The position numbers and the translations under genes were made by a program. A stretch of DNA of 64,000 nucleotides from VXYL01 sp965243175 (GTDB taxonomy: Bacteria > Pseudomonadota > Gammaproteobacteria > Pseudomonadales > Azotimanducaceae). Every line of letters begins with the position of its first letter. Position 1 is the stretch's first letter. The notes under the pieces are model-generated. The model made no database searches, had not been told where the DNA came from, and saw nothing but the letters and a program-made list of their open reading frames with translations. The stretch is taken from the NCBI GenBank assembly GCA_965243175.1, contig OZ251532.1:2666001-2730000 (forward strand). The letters are read 5' to 3'. Of this stretch, positions 47,301 through 55,109 are shown piece by piece.

Positions 47301-47370
47301 GGGAACGGTCGATGCGCCCGCCCTTTGGCAGACGCAGCGGCTGATCGCGCTGGGCTGCCGACGACGACAT
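44353..47370 (-). CDS. soxA: Sarcosine oxidase alpha subunit
   Basis: The 1,005-residue subunit has an N-terminal ferredoxin-like/NAD-binding region (FTFDGRSLTGFEGDTLASAL; RSFKFARRRGV), a flavoprotein-like domain with VVGAGPAGLAAALEAARAGA, and a C-terminal aminomethyltransferase (GcvT-like) domain with DASTLGKIDIQG and FSGELSFEVN. Length matches SoxA (~1,000). Canonical operons run soxB-soxD-soxA-soxG; here the next upstream gene is an aspartic protease, so soxB and soxD must lie elsewhere or be absent. Confidence 0.95.
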   Translation of the reverse strand: MSSSAAQRDQPLRLPKGGRIDRSRPLAFTFDGRSLTGFEGDTLASALLANGVDVVGRSFKFARRRGVVGHGAEEPNAIVTVGEGPRSLPNLRATQVGLYDGLVARAAANHALKRLAGVAARLMPAGFYYKTFMGSRPGWPFWERLLRNAAGLGDAPAQGDPDVYDHLNQHADVLVVGAGPAGLAAALEAARAGARVMLADEQAEPGGSLLAASDSESIGAVDAKRWIVDAVAELRSLDAVLLPRTTVFGGHDHGFFTALETRTDHLPPSIEQRCPRSRLHRIRAEQAVLATGAFERPLVFANNDLPGVMLASAVRAYLNRYAVAAGERLLLFTTNDDAYRLALDWRCAGREVVAVVDARQRLEGEWPGRAKAAGIDVMSGHGVVEALGGKRVEGALVAQLEGRGGRFEIASKPSRLACDLIACSGGWSPTVHLSSQTGAKPVWNDAAIAFLPGELRRGLRCAGSVAGAWALRDCLEQGARAGSAAAASAGFGDGTPSPHWKQPTPEDPATSLALFHVPHPLPISRAPHKFVDLQMDVTAADIELAAREGYRSVEHAKRYTGLGFGTDQGKLGNVNGVAILADALGKSIAETGTTMFRPAYTPVPFGTVAGRSVGPLFDPERRTPMHEWHAANGARWEDVGRWKRPWYYPQAGETMRAAVNRECLAARQSVALLDASTLGKIDIQGTDAAEFLHRVYAGNFLKLGVGRCRYGLMLREDGTIFDDGVAARLGETRYLLHTTTGNAEAVLAWLELWLQTEWPTLNVYLASVTDHWATTVVVGPKSRQVLRKVCEGVDLDALPFMAVTEGRVAGAPARIFRISFSGELSFEVNVPAQHGLAVWQALLEAGAEHDIIPYGTETMHVLRAEKGFVIVGQDTDGSMTPDDMGLDWAVGKRKRFGFIGDRSLTLADHQREDRLQFVGLKPLDTQTVVPEGAQVTAAPAAGEGIGHVTSSYFSATLDHPIALAMVKAGRSRLGETVHCVSSGGVVATEIADPVFYDPEGVRQNV

Positions 47371-47428
47371 TCGCCCGCTCCCCCTGAACTCGAAGCCGGG
47401 ACACTACCACGGCGGCGAGCGTACACGG

Positions 47429-47851
47429 TCACTTCACACGGGCGCGTGGGAAGTTGGGGCTGGCGGGATCGACAGCGACTTCGCGGCGGGCCGGGTCGAC
47501 AACGAGATCCATGTCCGCGACCGGAATCGCCCCCAGCAGCACTTCGTCGCCAAGCACCAACGCGCCGACATGGCAGAGCCGGTTGCCGAAAGAGACGGTT
47601 ACCGGCCCGACGTAGGGCACCCGCGCACGTCGTCCGTCCACTGACACCTCACGCATCGTCTCGCCTTCCAGCGCAAGCTGGTCCGCGATGCGTTCCGGGA
47701 TGCGCAGCGTCGTCGCGCCCGTGTCCGCCACCGCCTTCACCTTGATCGGCGCCAAGTCCTCTCGCCGGGGATTGCCGAGTTGCACCTCGGCGGAAACAGA
47801 GCCCTCGGCAGGGCAGCGCGAGGGGCTTGCCCCTCGCATGGAAGTGCCCAT
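47429..47851 (-). CDS. Retropepsin-like (clan AA) aspartic protease
   Basis: The 140-residue protein has the active-site signature AVADTGATTLRIPERIADQL and a flap-like VPYVGPVTVSFG, then LGAIPVADMDLVVDP, typical of single-domain bacterial retropepsin homologues that act as dimers. Substrate unknown. The first ~17 residues (MGTSMRGASPSRCPAEG) come from the palindromic repeat at 47802-47845: the ATGs lie in or beside it and no other start precedes SVSAEVQLGN. It is divergent from nuoG. Confidence 0.8.
   Translation of the reverse strand: MGTSMRGASPSRCPAEGSVSAEVQLGNPRREDLAPIKVKAVADTGATTLRIPERIADQLALEGETMREVSVDGRRARVPYVGPVTVSFGNRLCHVGALVLGDEVLLGAIPVADMDLVVDPARREVAVDPASPNFPRARVK
47802..47845. repeat. 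Dispersed palindromic element, copy overlapping the protease start
   Basis: The core 47818-47837 is a perfect 20-base palindrome with TT centre (GCGAGGGGCTTGCCCCTCGC), flanked by CCCTCGGCAGGGCA and CATGGAAGT. It is the same element as the array at 19011-19141 and the copy in nuoG. Read on the minus strand, its CATGCGAGGGG supplies ATG-CGA-GGG, the start region of the aspartic protease. Confidence 0.85.
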
Positions 47852-47917
47852 CGACCCATCCTTTACGAACCACCTGCGCGAACTTTCCTAAAGGGCGGCC
47901 CACGTTGTCAAACGCGG

Positions 47918-47946
47918 TTGCCCCTCTGGGCGGCTGTCTGTATGGT
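47918..47946 (+). promoter_or_regulatory. Candidate sigma70 promoter of the nuoG-N operon
   Basis: TTGCCC (47918-47923) and TATGGT (47941-47946) are separated by 17 bases, giving a start site near 47953 and a ~150-base leader to nuoG. This is the only reasonable hexamer pair I saw in the 254-base divergent region. Moderate support only. Confidence 0.35.
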
Positions 47947-48105
47947 GGCGCGGTTTTCGCGTCGGGTCCTTTGGCGCGGCTTCGGTAGTTGGCGGAGCGG
48001 CTTGGGGGCGCGGCGTGTGGAGCGAGCGACGGCGAGGGGCTGCCGTGCTTGAGCTCGGCGCGGCGGCGAAGGCCATGCGCAGCCTTGGGAAGGGGAACAG
48101 CCGAC

Positions 48106-50859
48106 ATGGCCCGCGTCACCATCGACGGCAAAGACTACGAACTCGAAGCGGGCCAGAACCTGCTGCACGCCTGCCTGTCCGAACGCCTTGACCTCCCGTA
48201 CTTTTGCTGGCATCCGGCGATGGGTTCGGTGGGGTCGTGCCGGTTGTGCGCGGTCATCCAGTACGCGGACGAAGCGGACGAGCGCGGGCGCTTGCAGATG
48301 GCCTGCATGATGCCGGTGCAGGACGGCATGAGAATCGCCATCGGCGCGGCCTTCGCGGCGGATTTCCGCAAGCAGGTGATCGAATGGCTGATGGAGAACC
48401 ACCCGCACGATTGCCCGGTCTGCGAAGAAGGCGGCGAGTGCCATCTGCAGGACATGACGGTGATGGCCGGCCACTCGATGCGCCGCTACGCTGGCCAGAA
48501 GCGCACTTGGCGGAACCAGTATCTCGGCCCCTTCGTCGGCCACGAGATGAACCGCTGCATCACCTGCTACCGCTGCGTGCGCTTCTACCGCGACTACGCT
48601 GGCGGCACCGATCTGGACGCCTTCGGCTCGCGCGCGCGGATGTTCTTCGGGCGCCAGGAGGACGGCGTGCTCGAAAGCGAGTTCGCTGGCAATCTGGTGG
48701 AGGTCTGCCCCACCGGGGTGTTCACGGACAAGCCGTTCTCCAAGGTCTACAGCCGCAAGTGGGACTTGCAGTCCGCGCCGTCGGTCTGCCCGGGCTGCTC
48801 CATCGGCTGCAACACCTTCCCCGCCGAACGCTACGGCGTGCTCAAGCGCGTCCACAACCGCTACCACGGCCAGGTGAACGGCTACTTCCTGTGCGACCGG
48901 GGGCGCTACGGCTCGCACTTCGTGAACAGCGAGAAGCGCATCCGCAACGCTGGCGTGCGGGGCGAAGACGGCGTGTTCGAGGCGCGGGGACGCGAAGCGG
49001 CGCTCGACGCCGTGGCCGCTCGATTGCGCGGCGAGGGCGGCGTCGTGGGCATTGGTTCGCCGCGGGCGTCCTTGGAGACGAACTTCGCGCTCAAGCAGCT
49101 GGTGGGGGCGGAGAATTTCTGCGCTGGAATCGCGGACGACGAGGCGGCGGTTCTTGACGCCGCATTGGCCGCCTACCGCGCTGGCGGTTTCGACATCCCT
49201 TCGCTGACGGACATCGAGCAGGCGGACGCGGTGCTGATCCTCGGCGAGGACCTGCCCAACACCGCGGCGCGGATGGCGCTTGCGGTGCGGCAAGCGGTTC
49301 GCGCCGTCACCTTCGACATGGCCGACGGCGCCGGCATTCCACAGTGGCAGGACGCCGGAGTGCGCGGCCACGCCCAGGCGGCGAAGAGCCCGCTGTTCAT
49401 CGCGTCCGTGGCCTCGACGCGCATCGACGAACTGGCGACCGCGACCCGCCACGATACGCCTGCGGAGTTGGCGGCGACGGGCTTCGCCATTGCCGCTGCC
49501 ATCGACGGCGCGGAAGGCGACGAGTTCGTGGCTGCCGCCGCCAATGCTCTGGCGGGGGCGAAGCGGCCTTTGGTGATCGCCGGGTGCGAAGCCCGCGAAC
49601 CGGCGCTGGTGCAGGCCGCGGCGAACATCGTTTGGGCGCTGCGGCGGAGAGAGCCTTCAGCCGGGGAGCGCGAGGGGCTTGCCCCTCGCATGAAAGAGCA
49701 GCAGCCCATGCTGGCGGTGACGGCGATGGAGGCGAACAGCTACGGGGCGGCGATGCTTGGCGGTGGGCTTTCGCTTTCCGCTGCGCTTGAACGCTTGCAA
49801 AACGGCGATGCAGCGTTGGTTGTCGAGAACGACCTGCGTCGGCGCGCTCCCCAATCCGCCGAACTCGATCTTGGCAACGCCGTGGTGATCGACAGTCTTG
49901 AAACGCCCTCAGCGGAAGCCGCCGCCGCAGTCCTGCCAGCATCGACCTACGCGGAGCAGACCGGCACCTTCGTCAACTACGAAACGCGCGCTCAGCGCTT
50001 CTACCAGGTGTTCGAGCCGGGCGACGAAATCGCCCCGTCCTGGCGCTGGATCGCCGATGTCGCGGCCAAGCTGGGGCGCGACATCGGCTGGACCAACATC
50101 AACCAACTCGGCGCAGCTTGCGCCCAAGGCGAGTTCGCGGGCTTGGCGGAGAGCGCGCCGAGCGCTGCTTTTCGCGCCCGGGCGAACACGCGGATTCCGC
50201 GGCAGCCCCACCGCTACAGCGGCCGCACGGCCATGCACGCCCATCGCAGCGTCCACGAGCCGAAGGCGAGCGTGGACGACGAAACGCCGCTTGCCTATTC
50301 GATGGAAGGGCAGAACACGGGCGAGCAACCGGGCGCGGTGGTTCCGTACGTCTGGACGCCCGGCTGGAACTCCAACCAGTCCGTGTTCAAGTTCCAGCAG
50401 GAAGTGGGCGGGCCGATGGCCGGCGGCGATCCGGGCGTGCGGTTGCTCGACGCAGCGCAAGCGAAAGACGACGTTCCAGCGGGCTACCCGGTGCCTGCCG
50501 TCGAACCGCCTTCCGTCAACGGCGCATTCCTCGCCGCCCGCGTCCACCCCATCTTCGGCAGCGACGAACTCTCCGCATCCTCCGCGCCGATTCTGGAACG
50601 CGCGCCAGCGCCCTACGTCCTCCTGAACGCGGACGACGCCAAAAAACTCGGTGTTGCCGAAGGTGGCGGCGTTGCCGTCGCCGAGTGGGGCGCGAGCGTG
50701 GAAGTTCGCCTGGACGAAGCCCTGCCGCAAGGCGTCGCCGCGCTCGCCCAAGGGCTCCCCGGTGCCCCGCTGCTCGCCACCGAAACGGTGAACCTCGAAC
50801 GCGACGCCGATTTCGTTCGCCAGCCCACGAGCGACCCCACGCTCATCGCCAAGGGCTGA
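48106..50859 (+). CDS. nuoG: NADH-quinone oxidoreductase subunit G
   Basis: The 917-residue Fe-S subunit belongs to the peripheral arm of complex I. The N-terminal [2Fe-2S] domain shows CWHPAMGSVGSCRLC, then HDCPVCEEGGECHLQD, CITCYRCVRF and VEVCPTGVF; the N7 site reads CPGCSIGC plus Cys after exactly 27 residues. About residues 515-531 (EPSAGEREGLAPRMKEQ) are encoded by the palindromic repeat, an in-frame insertion. The start at 48106 follows GGAAGGGGA. It is first in the nuo run here; nuoF does not precede it. Confidence 0.96.
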   Translation: MARVTIDGKDYELEAGQNLLHACLSERLDLPYFCWHPAMGSVGSCRLCAVIQYADEADERGRLQMACMMPVQDGMRIAIGAAFAADFRKQVIEWLMENHPHDCPVCEEGGECHLQDMTVMAGHSMRRYAGQKRTWRNQYLGPFVGHEMNRCITCYRCVRFYRDYAGGTDLDAFGSRARMFFGRQEDGVLESEFAGNLVEVCPTGVFTDKPFSKVYSRKWDLQSAPSVCPGCSIGCNTFPAERYGVLKRVHNRYHGQVNGYFLCDRGRYGSHFVNSEKRIRNAGVRGEDGVFEARGREAALDAVAARLRGEGGVVGIGSPRASLETNFALKQLVGAENFCAGIADDEAAVLDAALAAYRAGGFDIPSLTDIEQADAVLILGEDLPNTAARMALAVRQAVRAVTFDMADGAGIPQWQDAGVRGHAQAAKSPLFIASVASTRIDELATATRHDTPAELAATGFAIAAAIDGAEGDEFVAAAANALAGAKRPLVIAGCEAREPALVQAAANIVWALRRREPSAGEREGLAPRMKEQQPMLAVTAMEANSYGAAMLGGGLSLSAALERLQNGDAALVVENDLRRRAPQSAELDLGNAVVIDSLETPSAEAAAAVLPASTYAEQTGTFVNYETRAQRFYQVFEPGDEIAPSWRWIADVAAKLGRDIGWTNINQLGAACAQGEFAGLAESAPSAAFRARANTRIPRQPHRYSGRTAMHAHRSVHEPKASVDDETPLAYSMEGQNTGEQPGAVVPYVWTPGWNSNQSVFKFQQEVGGPMAGGDPGVRLLDAAQAKDDVPAGYPVPAVEPPSVNGAFLAARVHPIFGSDELSASSAPILERAPAPYVLLNADDAKKLGVAEGGGVAVAEWGASVEVRLDEALPQGVAALAQGLPGAPLLATETVNLERDADFVRQPTSDPTLIAKG
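49648..49700. repeat. Dispersed palindromic element inserted in frame in nuoG
   Basis: The core 49670-49689 (GCGAGGGGCTTGCCCCTCGC) and flanks (AGAGCCTTCAGCCGGGGAGC; ATGAAAGAG) are nearly identical to the reverse complement of the third unit of the array at 19 kb. It adds about 17 codons without breaking the frame. The flanking NuoG sequence (ANIVWALRRR and PMLAVTAMEANSYG) reads like normal NuoG on both sides. Confidence 0.88.
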
Positions 50860-50864
50860 TCCCA

Positions 50865-51845
50865 ATGTTCGGATTCGACATCAACTGGAGCTACGTGCTC
50901 ATCCTGCCGGTGGCGGCCGGCACGCTGCTCGCGGTGATGTTCCTGCAATGGTGGGAGCGGCGGCTGCTCGGCTGGTGGCAGGATCGGCGCGGGCCGAATC
51001 GCGTCGGCTGGTTCGGCGTGCTGCAAGGCGTCGCGGACGGCATCAAGTTCATCACCAAGGACGACTGGGTGCCGCCGTTCGGCGACCGGGTGTTCTTCGT
51101 GCTGGCGCCAGTGATCGTCTGCGGTTCGATGCTGTTCGTGCTCGGCGTGATTCCGTTCGCGCCGGGCCTACACATCGTGGACGTGAACATCGCGCTGCTG
51201 TGGTTCCTGGCGATGTCTTCGCTGGCCGTCTACGGCGTACTGCTCGGCGGCTTCGCCAGCAACAACAAGTACGCGCTGCTCGGCAGCTTGCGGGCCGCGG
51301 CGCAGATGGTCACCTACGAAGTCTTCATGGGGCTTTCCATCATGGGCGTGGTGATCCACGCCGGATCGTTCAGCCTAGTGGACATCGTGGAGAAGCAGCA
51401 GGACATGTGGTTCGTCCTGCCGCAGTTCCTCGGCTTCGTCATCTTCCTGCTCGCCGGGCTGGCCGAATCGCACCGCCTGCCGTTCGACCTGCCGGAAGCG
51501 GAACACGAGCTGACGGCAGGCTTCCACACCGAATATTCCGGCATGAAGTTCGCGCTCATCATGTGCGGCGAGTACGTGGCGGTGATCGCCACCTCCTGCC
51601 TGATCGTGCTGCTGTTCTTCGGCGGCTGGCTGGTGCCTTCGTTCCTGGACTTCGTGCCGCCGCTGGTGTGGTTCGGCGTCAAGGTGATGTTCTTCATCCA
51701 CCTCTTCGTGCTGCTGCGGGCGGCGATTCCGCGCCCGCGCTACGATCAGCTGATGAGCCTGGGCTGGAAGATCCTGCTGCCGCTCACGCTCTTGAATCTT
51801 CTCGTCACCGGCTTCGTGGTGGCGTGGAACCAGTGGGGGCTTTGA
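50865..51845 (+). CDS. nuoH: NADH-quinone oxidoreductase subunit H
   Basis: The 326-residue membrane subunit lies at the quinone site. It has about eight transmembrane helices, the conserved loop ERRLLGWWQDRRGPNRVG, KYALLGSLRAAAQMVTYEV, the charged ESHRLPFDLPEAEHELTAGF segment facing quinone, and a C-terminal RAAIPRPRYDQLMSLGWK. The ATG is 5 bases after nuoG. Standard length. Confidence 0.97.
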   Translation: MFGFDINWSYVLILPVAAGTLLAVMFLQWWERRLLGWWQDRRGPNRVGWFGVLQGVADGIKFITKDDWVPPFGDRVFFVLAPVIVCGSMLFVLGVIPFAPGLHIVDVNIALLWFLAMSSLAVYGVLLGGFASNNKYALLGSLRAAAQMVTYEVFMGLSIMGVVIHAGSFSLVDIVEKQQDMWFVLPQFLGFVIFLLAGLAESHRLPFDLPEAEHELTAGFHTEYSGMKFALIMCGEYVAVIATSCLIVLLFFGGWLVPSFLDFVPPLVWFGVKVMFFIHLFVLLRAAIPRPRYDQLMSLGWKILLPLTLLNLLVTGFVVAWNQWGL

Positions 51846-51891
51846 TGGTGGGCAGCGAACGCCGCGATTTCGGGCAAGCGAGGACTTCGAC

Positions 51892-52410
51892 GTGCTGAGT
51901 CAACTGCGAACGCTGTGGACGGTGTTCCGGCACACGTTCATGCGCAACGAAACCGTGCAGTACCCGGAGGAAATGCCGTACCAGGCGCCGCGCTACCGAG
52001 GCCGCATCGTCCTCACCCGCGACCCGGACGGCGAAGAACGCTGCGTCGCCTGCAACCTCTGCGCGGTGGCCTGCCCGGTGGACTGCATCGCCCTGCAGAA
52101 GACCGAGCGCGAGGAGGACGGGCGCTGGTACCCGGAGTTCTTCCGCATCAACTTTTCGCGCTGCATCATGTGCGGCCTCTGCGAAGAAGCCTGCCCGACC
52201 TATTCGATCCAGCTGACGCCGGATTTCGAACTGTGCGAGTTCGACCGCGACAACATGGTCTACGAGAAAGAACACCTGCTGATCGACGGCCCCGGCAAGT
52301 ACCCGGACTACAGCTTCTGGCAAGTGGCCGGCAAGACCATCCACGGCAAGGACAAAGGCGAAGCGCAGCGCGAAGCCCCGCCGACCGACGTGCGGAGTCT
52401 CCTGCCTTGA
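51892..52410 (+). CDS. nuoI: NADH-quinone oxidoreductase subunit I
   Basis: The 172-residue ferredoxin-like subunit carries two [4Fe-4S] clusters (N6a/N6b): CVACNLCAVACPVDC and CIMCGLCEEACPTYS. An N-terminal amphipathic segment TLWTVFRHTFMRNETVQYPE is typical. The start is GTG at 51892, 46 bases after nuoH. The stop overlaps the TTG start of nuoJ. Confidence 0.97.
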   Translation: MLSQLRTLWTVFRHTFMRNETVQYPEEMPYQAPRYRGRIVLTRDPDGEERCVACNLCAVACPVDCIALQKTEREEDGRWYPEFFRINFSRCIMCGLCEEACPTYSIQLTPDFELCEFDRDNMVYEKEHLLIDGPGKYPDYSFWQVAGKTIHGKDKGEAQREAPPTDVRSLLP

Positions 52411-52961
52411 CCACCGGCCTCCTGCTGTTCCTGATCCCGGCGCTGGTGGCGGTGGTTTCCACGGCGCTGGTGGTGACGCGCAAGAACGCTTCGCGGGCGC
52501 TCATCTACCTGGTGGTCTCGCTGCTTGCGGTGGCGGTGATCTTCTTCGTTCTGGGCGCGCCCTTCGCCGCGGCGCTGGAAGTGGTGGTGTACGCCGGCGC
52601 CATCGTGGTGCTGTTCCTGTTCGTGGTGATGATGCTCAACTTGGGGCGAACCTCGGTGCTCCGCGAGACCCGCTGGCTGCAACCGAGCATGTGGATCTTC
52701 CCAGGGATTCTGACGTTCGTGCTGCTGCTGGTAATGGTCAACGTGTTCGCAGGTTCGAGCGCGATGACGTCCGGCGACATGGTGGGGCCGCGGGAAGTCG
52801 GCGCGGCGCTTTTCGGCCCCTATCTGCTGGCGGTGGAACTGGCCGGATTCCTGCTTCTGGCCGCTTTGGTGGGCGCCTACCATCTGGGCCGCCGCTATCT
52901 CGAAGAACGGCGCGAGGCTTTGGACCACGGCGCAGAACACACCCCGGAACAAGGCGCGTAG
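52407..52961 (+). CDS. nuoJ: NADH-quinone oxidoreductase subunit J
   Basis: The 184-residue membrane subunit has five hydrophobic helices; the third contains the family signature LEVVVYAGAIVVLFLFVVMML (pi-bulge helix). It begins with a rare TTG overlapping the nuoI stop (TTGA), supported by frame and by the lack of another start before the first helix. Ends directly before nuoK. Confidence 0.94.
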   Translation: MTTGLLLFLIPALVAVVSTALVVTRKNASRALIYLVVSLLAVAVIFFVLGAPFAAALEVVVYAGAIVVLFLFVVMMLNLGRTSVLRETRWLQPSMWIFPGILTFVLLLVMVNVFAGSSAMTSGDMVGPREVGAALFGPYLLAVELAGFLLLAALVGAYHLGRRYLEERREALDHGAEHTPEQGA

Positions 52962-53273
52962 ATGGCCGTCGCCGTTCCCATCGACTACCTGCTGTATCTC
53001 GCGGCGACCCTCTTTCTGATCGGGTTGCTCGGCGTTCTGGTGCGGCGCAACGTCATCTTTCTGCTCCTGTCGCTGGAAGTGATGATGAACGCTGCTGGCC
53101 TTGCGTTCATCGCGGCGGGCGCGAAGTGGGGGCAGCCGGACGGCCAGATCATGTTCATGTTCATCCTCGCCTTGGCGGCCGCGGAAGTGGCGGTCGCCTT
53201 GGGCCTGGTTCTGCAACTCTCGCGGCGCTTCGACTCCTTGGACGTCGATGCCGCCAGCGAGATGAACGGGTAG
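52962..53273 (+). CDS. nuoK: NADH-quinone oxidoreductase subunit K
   Basis: The 103-residue proton-channel subunit has three transmembrane helices: FLIGLLGVLVRRNVIFLLLSLEVMMNAAGL carries the conserved Glu of helix 2, and MFILALAAAEVAVALGLVL the conserved Glu of helix 3. It is flush with nuoJ (no gap) and 6 bases before nuoL. Confidence 0.96.
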   Translation: MAVAVPIDYLLYLAATLFLIGLLGVLVRRNVIFLLLSLEVMMNAAGLAFIAAGAKWGQPDGQIMFMFILALAAAEVAVALGLVLQLSRRFDSLDVDAASEMNG

Positions 53274-53279
53274 CGGCGC

Positions 53280-55109
53280 ATGGACTTGCTTTGGCTGGTT
53301 CCAGCCCTGCCGCTGCTCGGCTTCTTCGTGCTCTTCGCCACCGAAGGCAGGTTGCCGGACAAGCTGGTGGCGGCAATCGGCGCCGGTTCGGTCGGGCTCG
53401 CCGCGCTGGTCGCATTCGTGGCTGGGCGCGAGTTCCTTGCCAGCGGCGAAGCGTCGTTCTCGCTGCCGCTGTGGACGTGGATGTCCGTGGGCGGTTTCGA
53501 GCCGTCGATCACGCTGCATCTCGATTCGTTGGCGCTGGTGATGACCGGCGTCATCACCGGCGTCGGCTTCCTCATCCACCTGTATGCGACCGGCTACATG
53601 TGGAAGGACCACGAGGAACCGAAGAGCTACAGCCGCTTCTTCGCCTACATGAACCTGTTTGTTTTCGCCATGCTGATGCTGGTGCTCGGCGACAACCTGC
53701 TGGTGCTGTTCCTCGGCTGGGAAGGCGTGGGCCTGTGCAGCTATCTGCTGATCGGCTTCTACCACCGCGATTCGGCGAACGGCTTGGCGGCGCGCAAGGC
53801 GTTCGTGGTCACAAGGGTGGGCGACACCGCTTTCGCGCTGGGATTGTTCCTGCTGTTCCGCGAACTCGGCACGCTCGGCATCCAGGACGCGCTGGCGAAA
53901 GTAGAGGATCTCGACGGCCACATGGCGAACGTCATCTGCCTGCTTCTGCTCGGCGGCGCGGTGGGGAAATCCGCGCAGTTGCCGCTGCAAACCTGGCTGC
54001 CGGACGCCATGGCTGGCCCGACGCCCGTTTCCGCCCTCATCCACGCGGCGACGATGGTGACCGCCGGGGTCTATCTGATCGCCCGGATGCAGGGGCTCTA
54101 TCTGGCTTCCGAAGACGCCCTGCACGCGGTGGCCGTGGTCGGCTTGCTGACGCTCCTGATCGCCTCCTTCACCGCGCTGGTGCAGCGCGACATCAAACGC
54201 ATTCTCGCCTACTCGACGATGGCGCAGATCGGCTACATGTTCATGGCGTTGGGCGTGGGCGCTTGGTCGGCGGCCATCTTCCACCTGATGACCCATGCGT
54301 TCTTCAAGGCGCTGCTGTTCCTTTCCGCCGGTTCGGTGATTCTGGCGCTGCACCACGAACAGGACATCTTCAAGATGGGCGGGCTGCGCAAGAAGCTGCC
54401 GATTCCGTTCTGGAGCATGGCGATCGGTTCCCTCGGCCTGGTGGCGTTTCCGTTCACGTCCGGCTTCTTCAGCAAGGATGCGATTCTGCTCACCGCGTAC
54501 CAGAACGCCGGCTGGCTCTATTGGGGCGGCGGCGTTGTGGCGGCTGGCCTGACCGCGCTCTACACCACGCGCATGATGGTGGTGACGTTCTGGGGCGAGG
54601 CGAAGACCGAACCCCACGACAACTCGCGCATCAACATGTGGCTACCGCTGCTGGCGCTGTGTGCGCTTTCGCTGTTCGGCGGCATGTTCGGCATCGGCGT
54701 GCTCGACGATCTGCTCGGCCCAATCGCGCCCTTCTCCCACTTCACGCCGATTGCCTTGGCGACGATGGCGGTGCCGTTGGCGATGATCGGCGTCGGCTGG
54801 TTGCTGTTCAGCGGTCGCGTGGACATCTCTGGATTCGCGGAATCGAAACTCGGCGTGGCGCTTAGCCGGTTCTTCGGCAGCGGCTGGGGCTTCGACTGGC
54901 TCTACCAGCATGTGTTCGTAGCGCCCTTCCTGTGGCTTGCGAAGGCGAACAAGAACGACGCCGTCGACCTCGTCTACCGCTTCGCCGTGGCGATCACGCG
55001 CGGCTTCCACCATGTGGGCGCGCTGGTGCAGACCGGCCGGCTGCGCTGGTACGCGGCGAACATGGCCATCGGCCTGATTCTGCTGCTGTTGATCGTGAGG
55101 TGGGCGTGA
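53280..55109 (+). CDS. nuoL: NADH-quinone oxidoreductase subunit L
   Basis: The 609-residue antiporter-like subunit has about sixteen helices. Key segments are NLLVLFLGWEGVGLCSYLLIGFY (essential Glu), LPLQTWLPDAMAGPTPVSALIHAATMVTAGVYL and FSKDAILLTAY. It includes the long C-terminal lateral helix region. Its stop overlaps the nuoM GTG as GTGA. Confidence 0.97.
   Translation: MDLLWLVPALPLLGFFVLFATEGRLPDKLVAAIGAGSVGLAALVAFVAGREFLASGEASFSLPLWTWMSVGGFEPSITLHLDSLALVMTGVITGVGFLIHLYATGYMWKDHEEPKSYSRFFAYMNLFVFAMLMLVLGDNLLVLFLGWEGVGLCSYLLIGFYHRDSANGLAARKAFVVTRVGDTAFALGLFLLFRELGTLGIQDALAKVEDLDGHMANVICLLLLGGAVGKSAQLPLQTWLPDAMAGPTPVSALIHAATMVTAGVYLIARMQGLYLASEDALHAVAVVGLLTLLIASFTALVQRDIKRILAYSTMAQIGYMFMALGVGAWSAAIFHLMTHAFFKALLFLSAGSVILALHHEQDIFKMGGLRKKLPIPFWSMAIGSLGLVAFPFTSGFFSKDAILLTAYQNAGWLYWGGGVVAAGLTALYTTRMMVVTFWGEAKTEPHDNSRINMWLPLLALCALSLFGGMFGIGVLDDLLGPIAPFSHFTPIALATMAVPLAMIGVGWLLFSGRVDISGFAESKLGVALSRFFGSGWGFDWLYQHVFVAPFLWLAKANKNDAVDLVYRFAVAITRGFHHVGALVQTGRLRWYAANMAIGLILLLLIVRWA

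Noticed and set aside
52308..54617. 769-codon minus-strand frame opposite nuoJ-nuoL
   Set aside because: Very His/Glu/Gln-rich shadow of membrane-protein genes; no motif.
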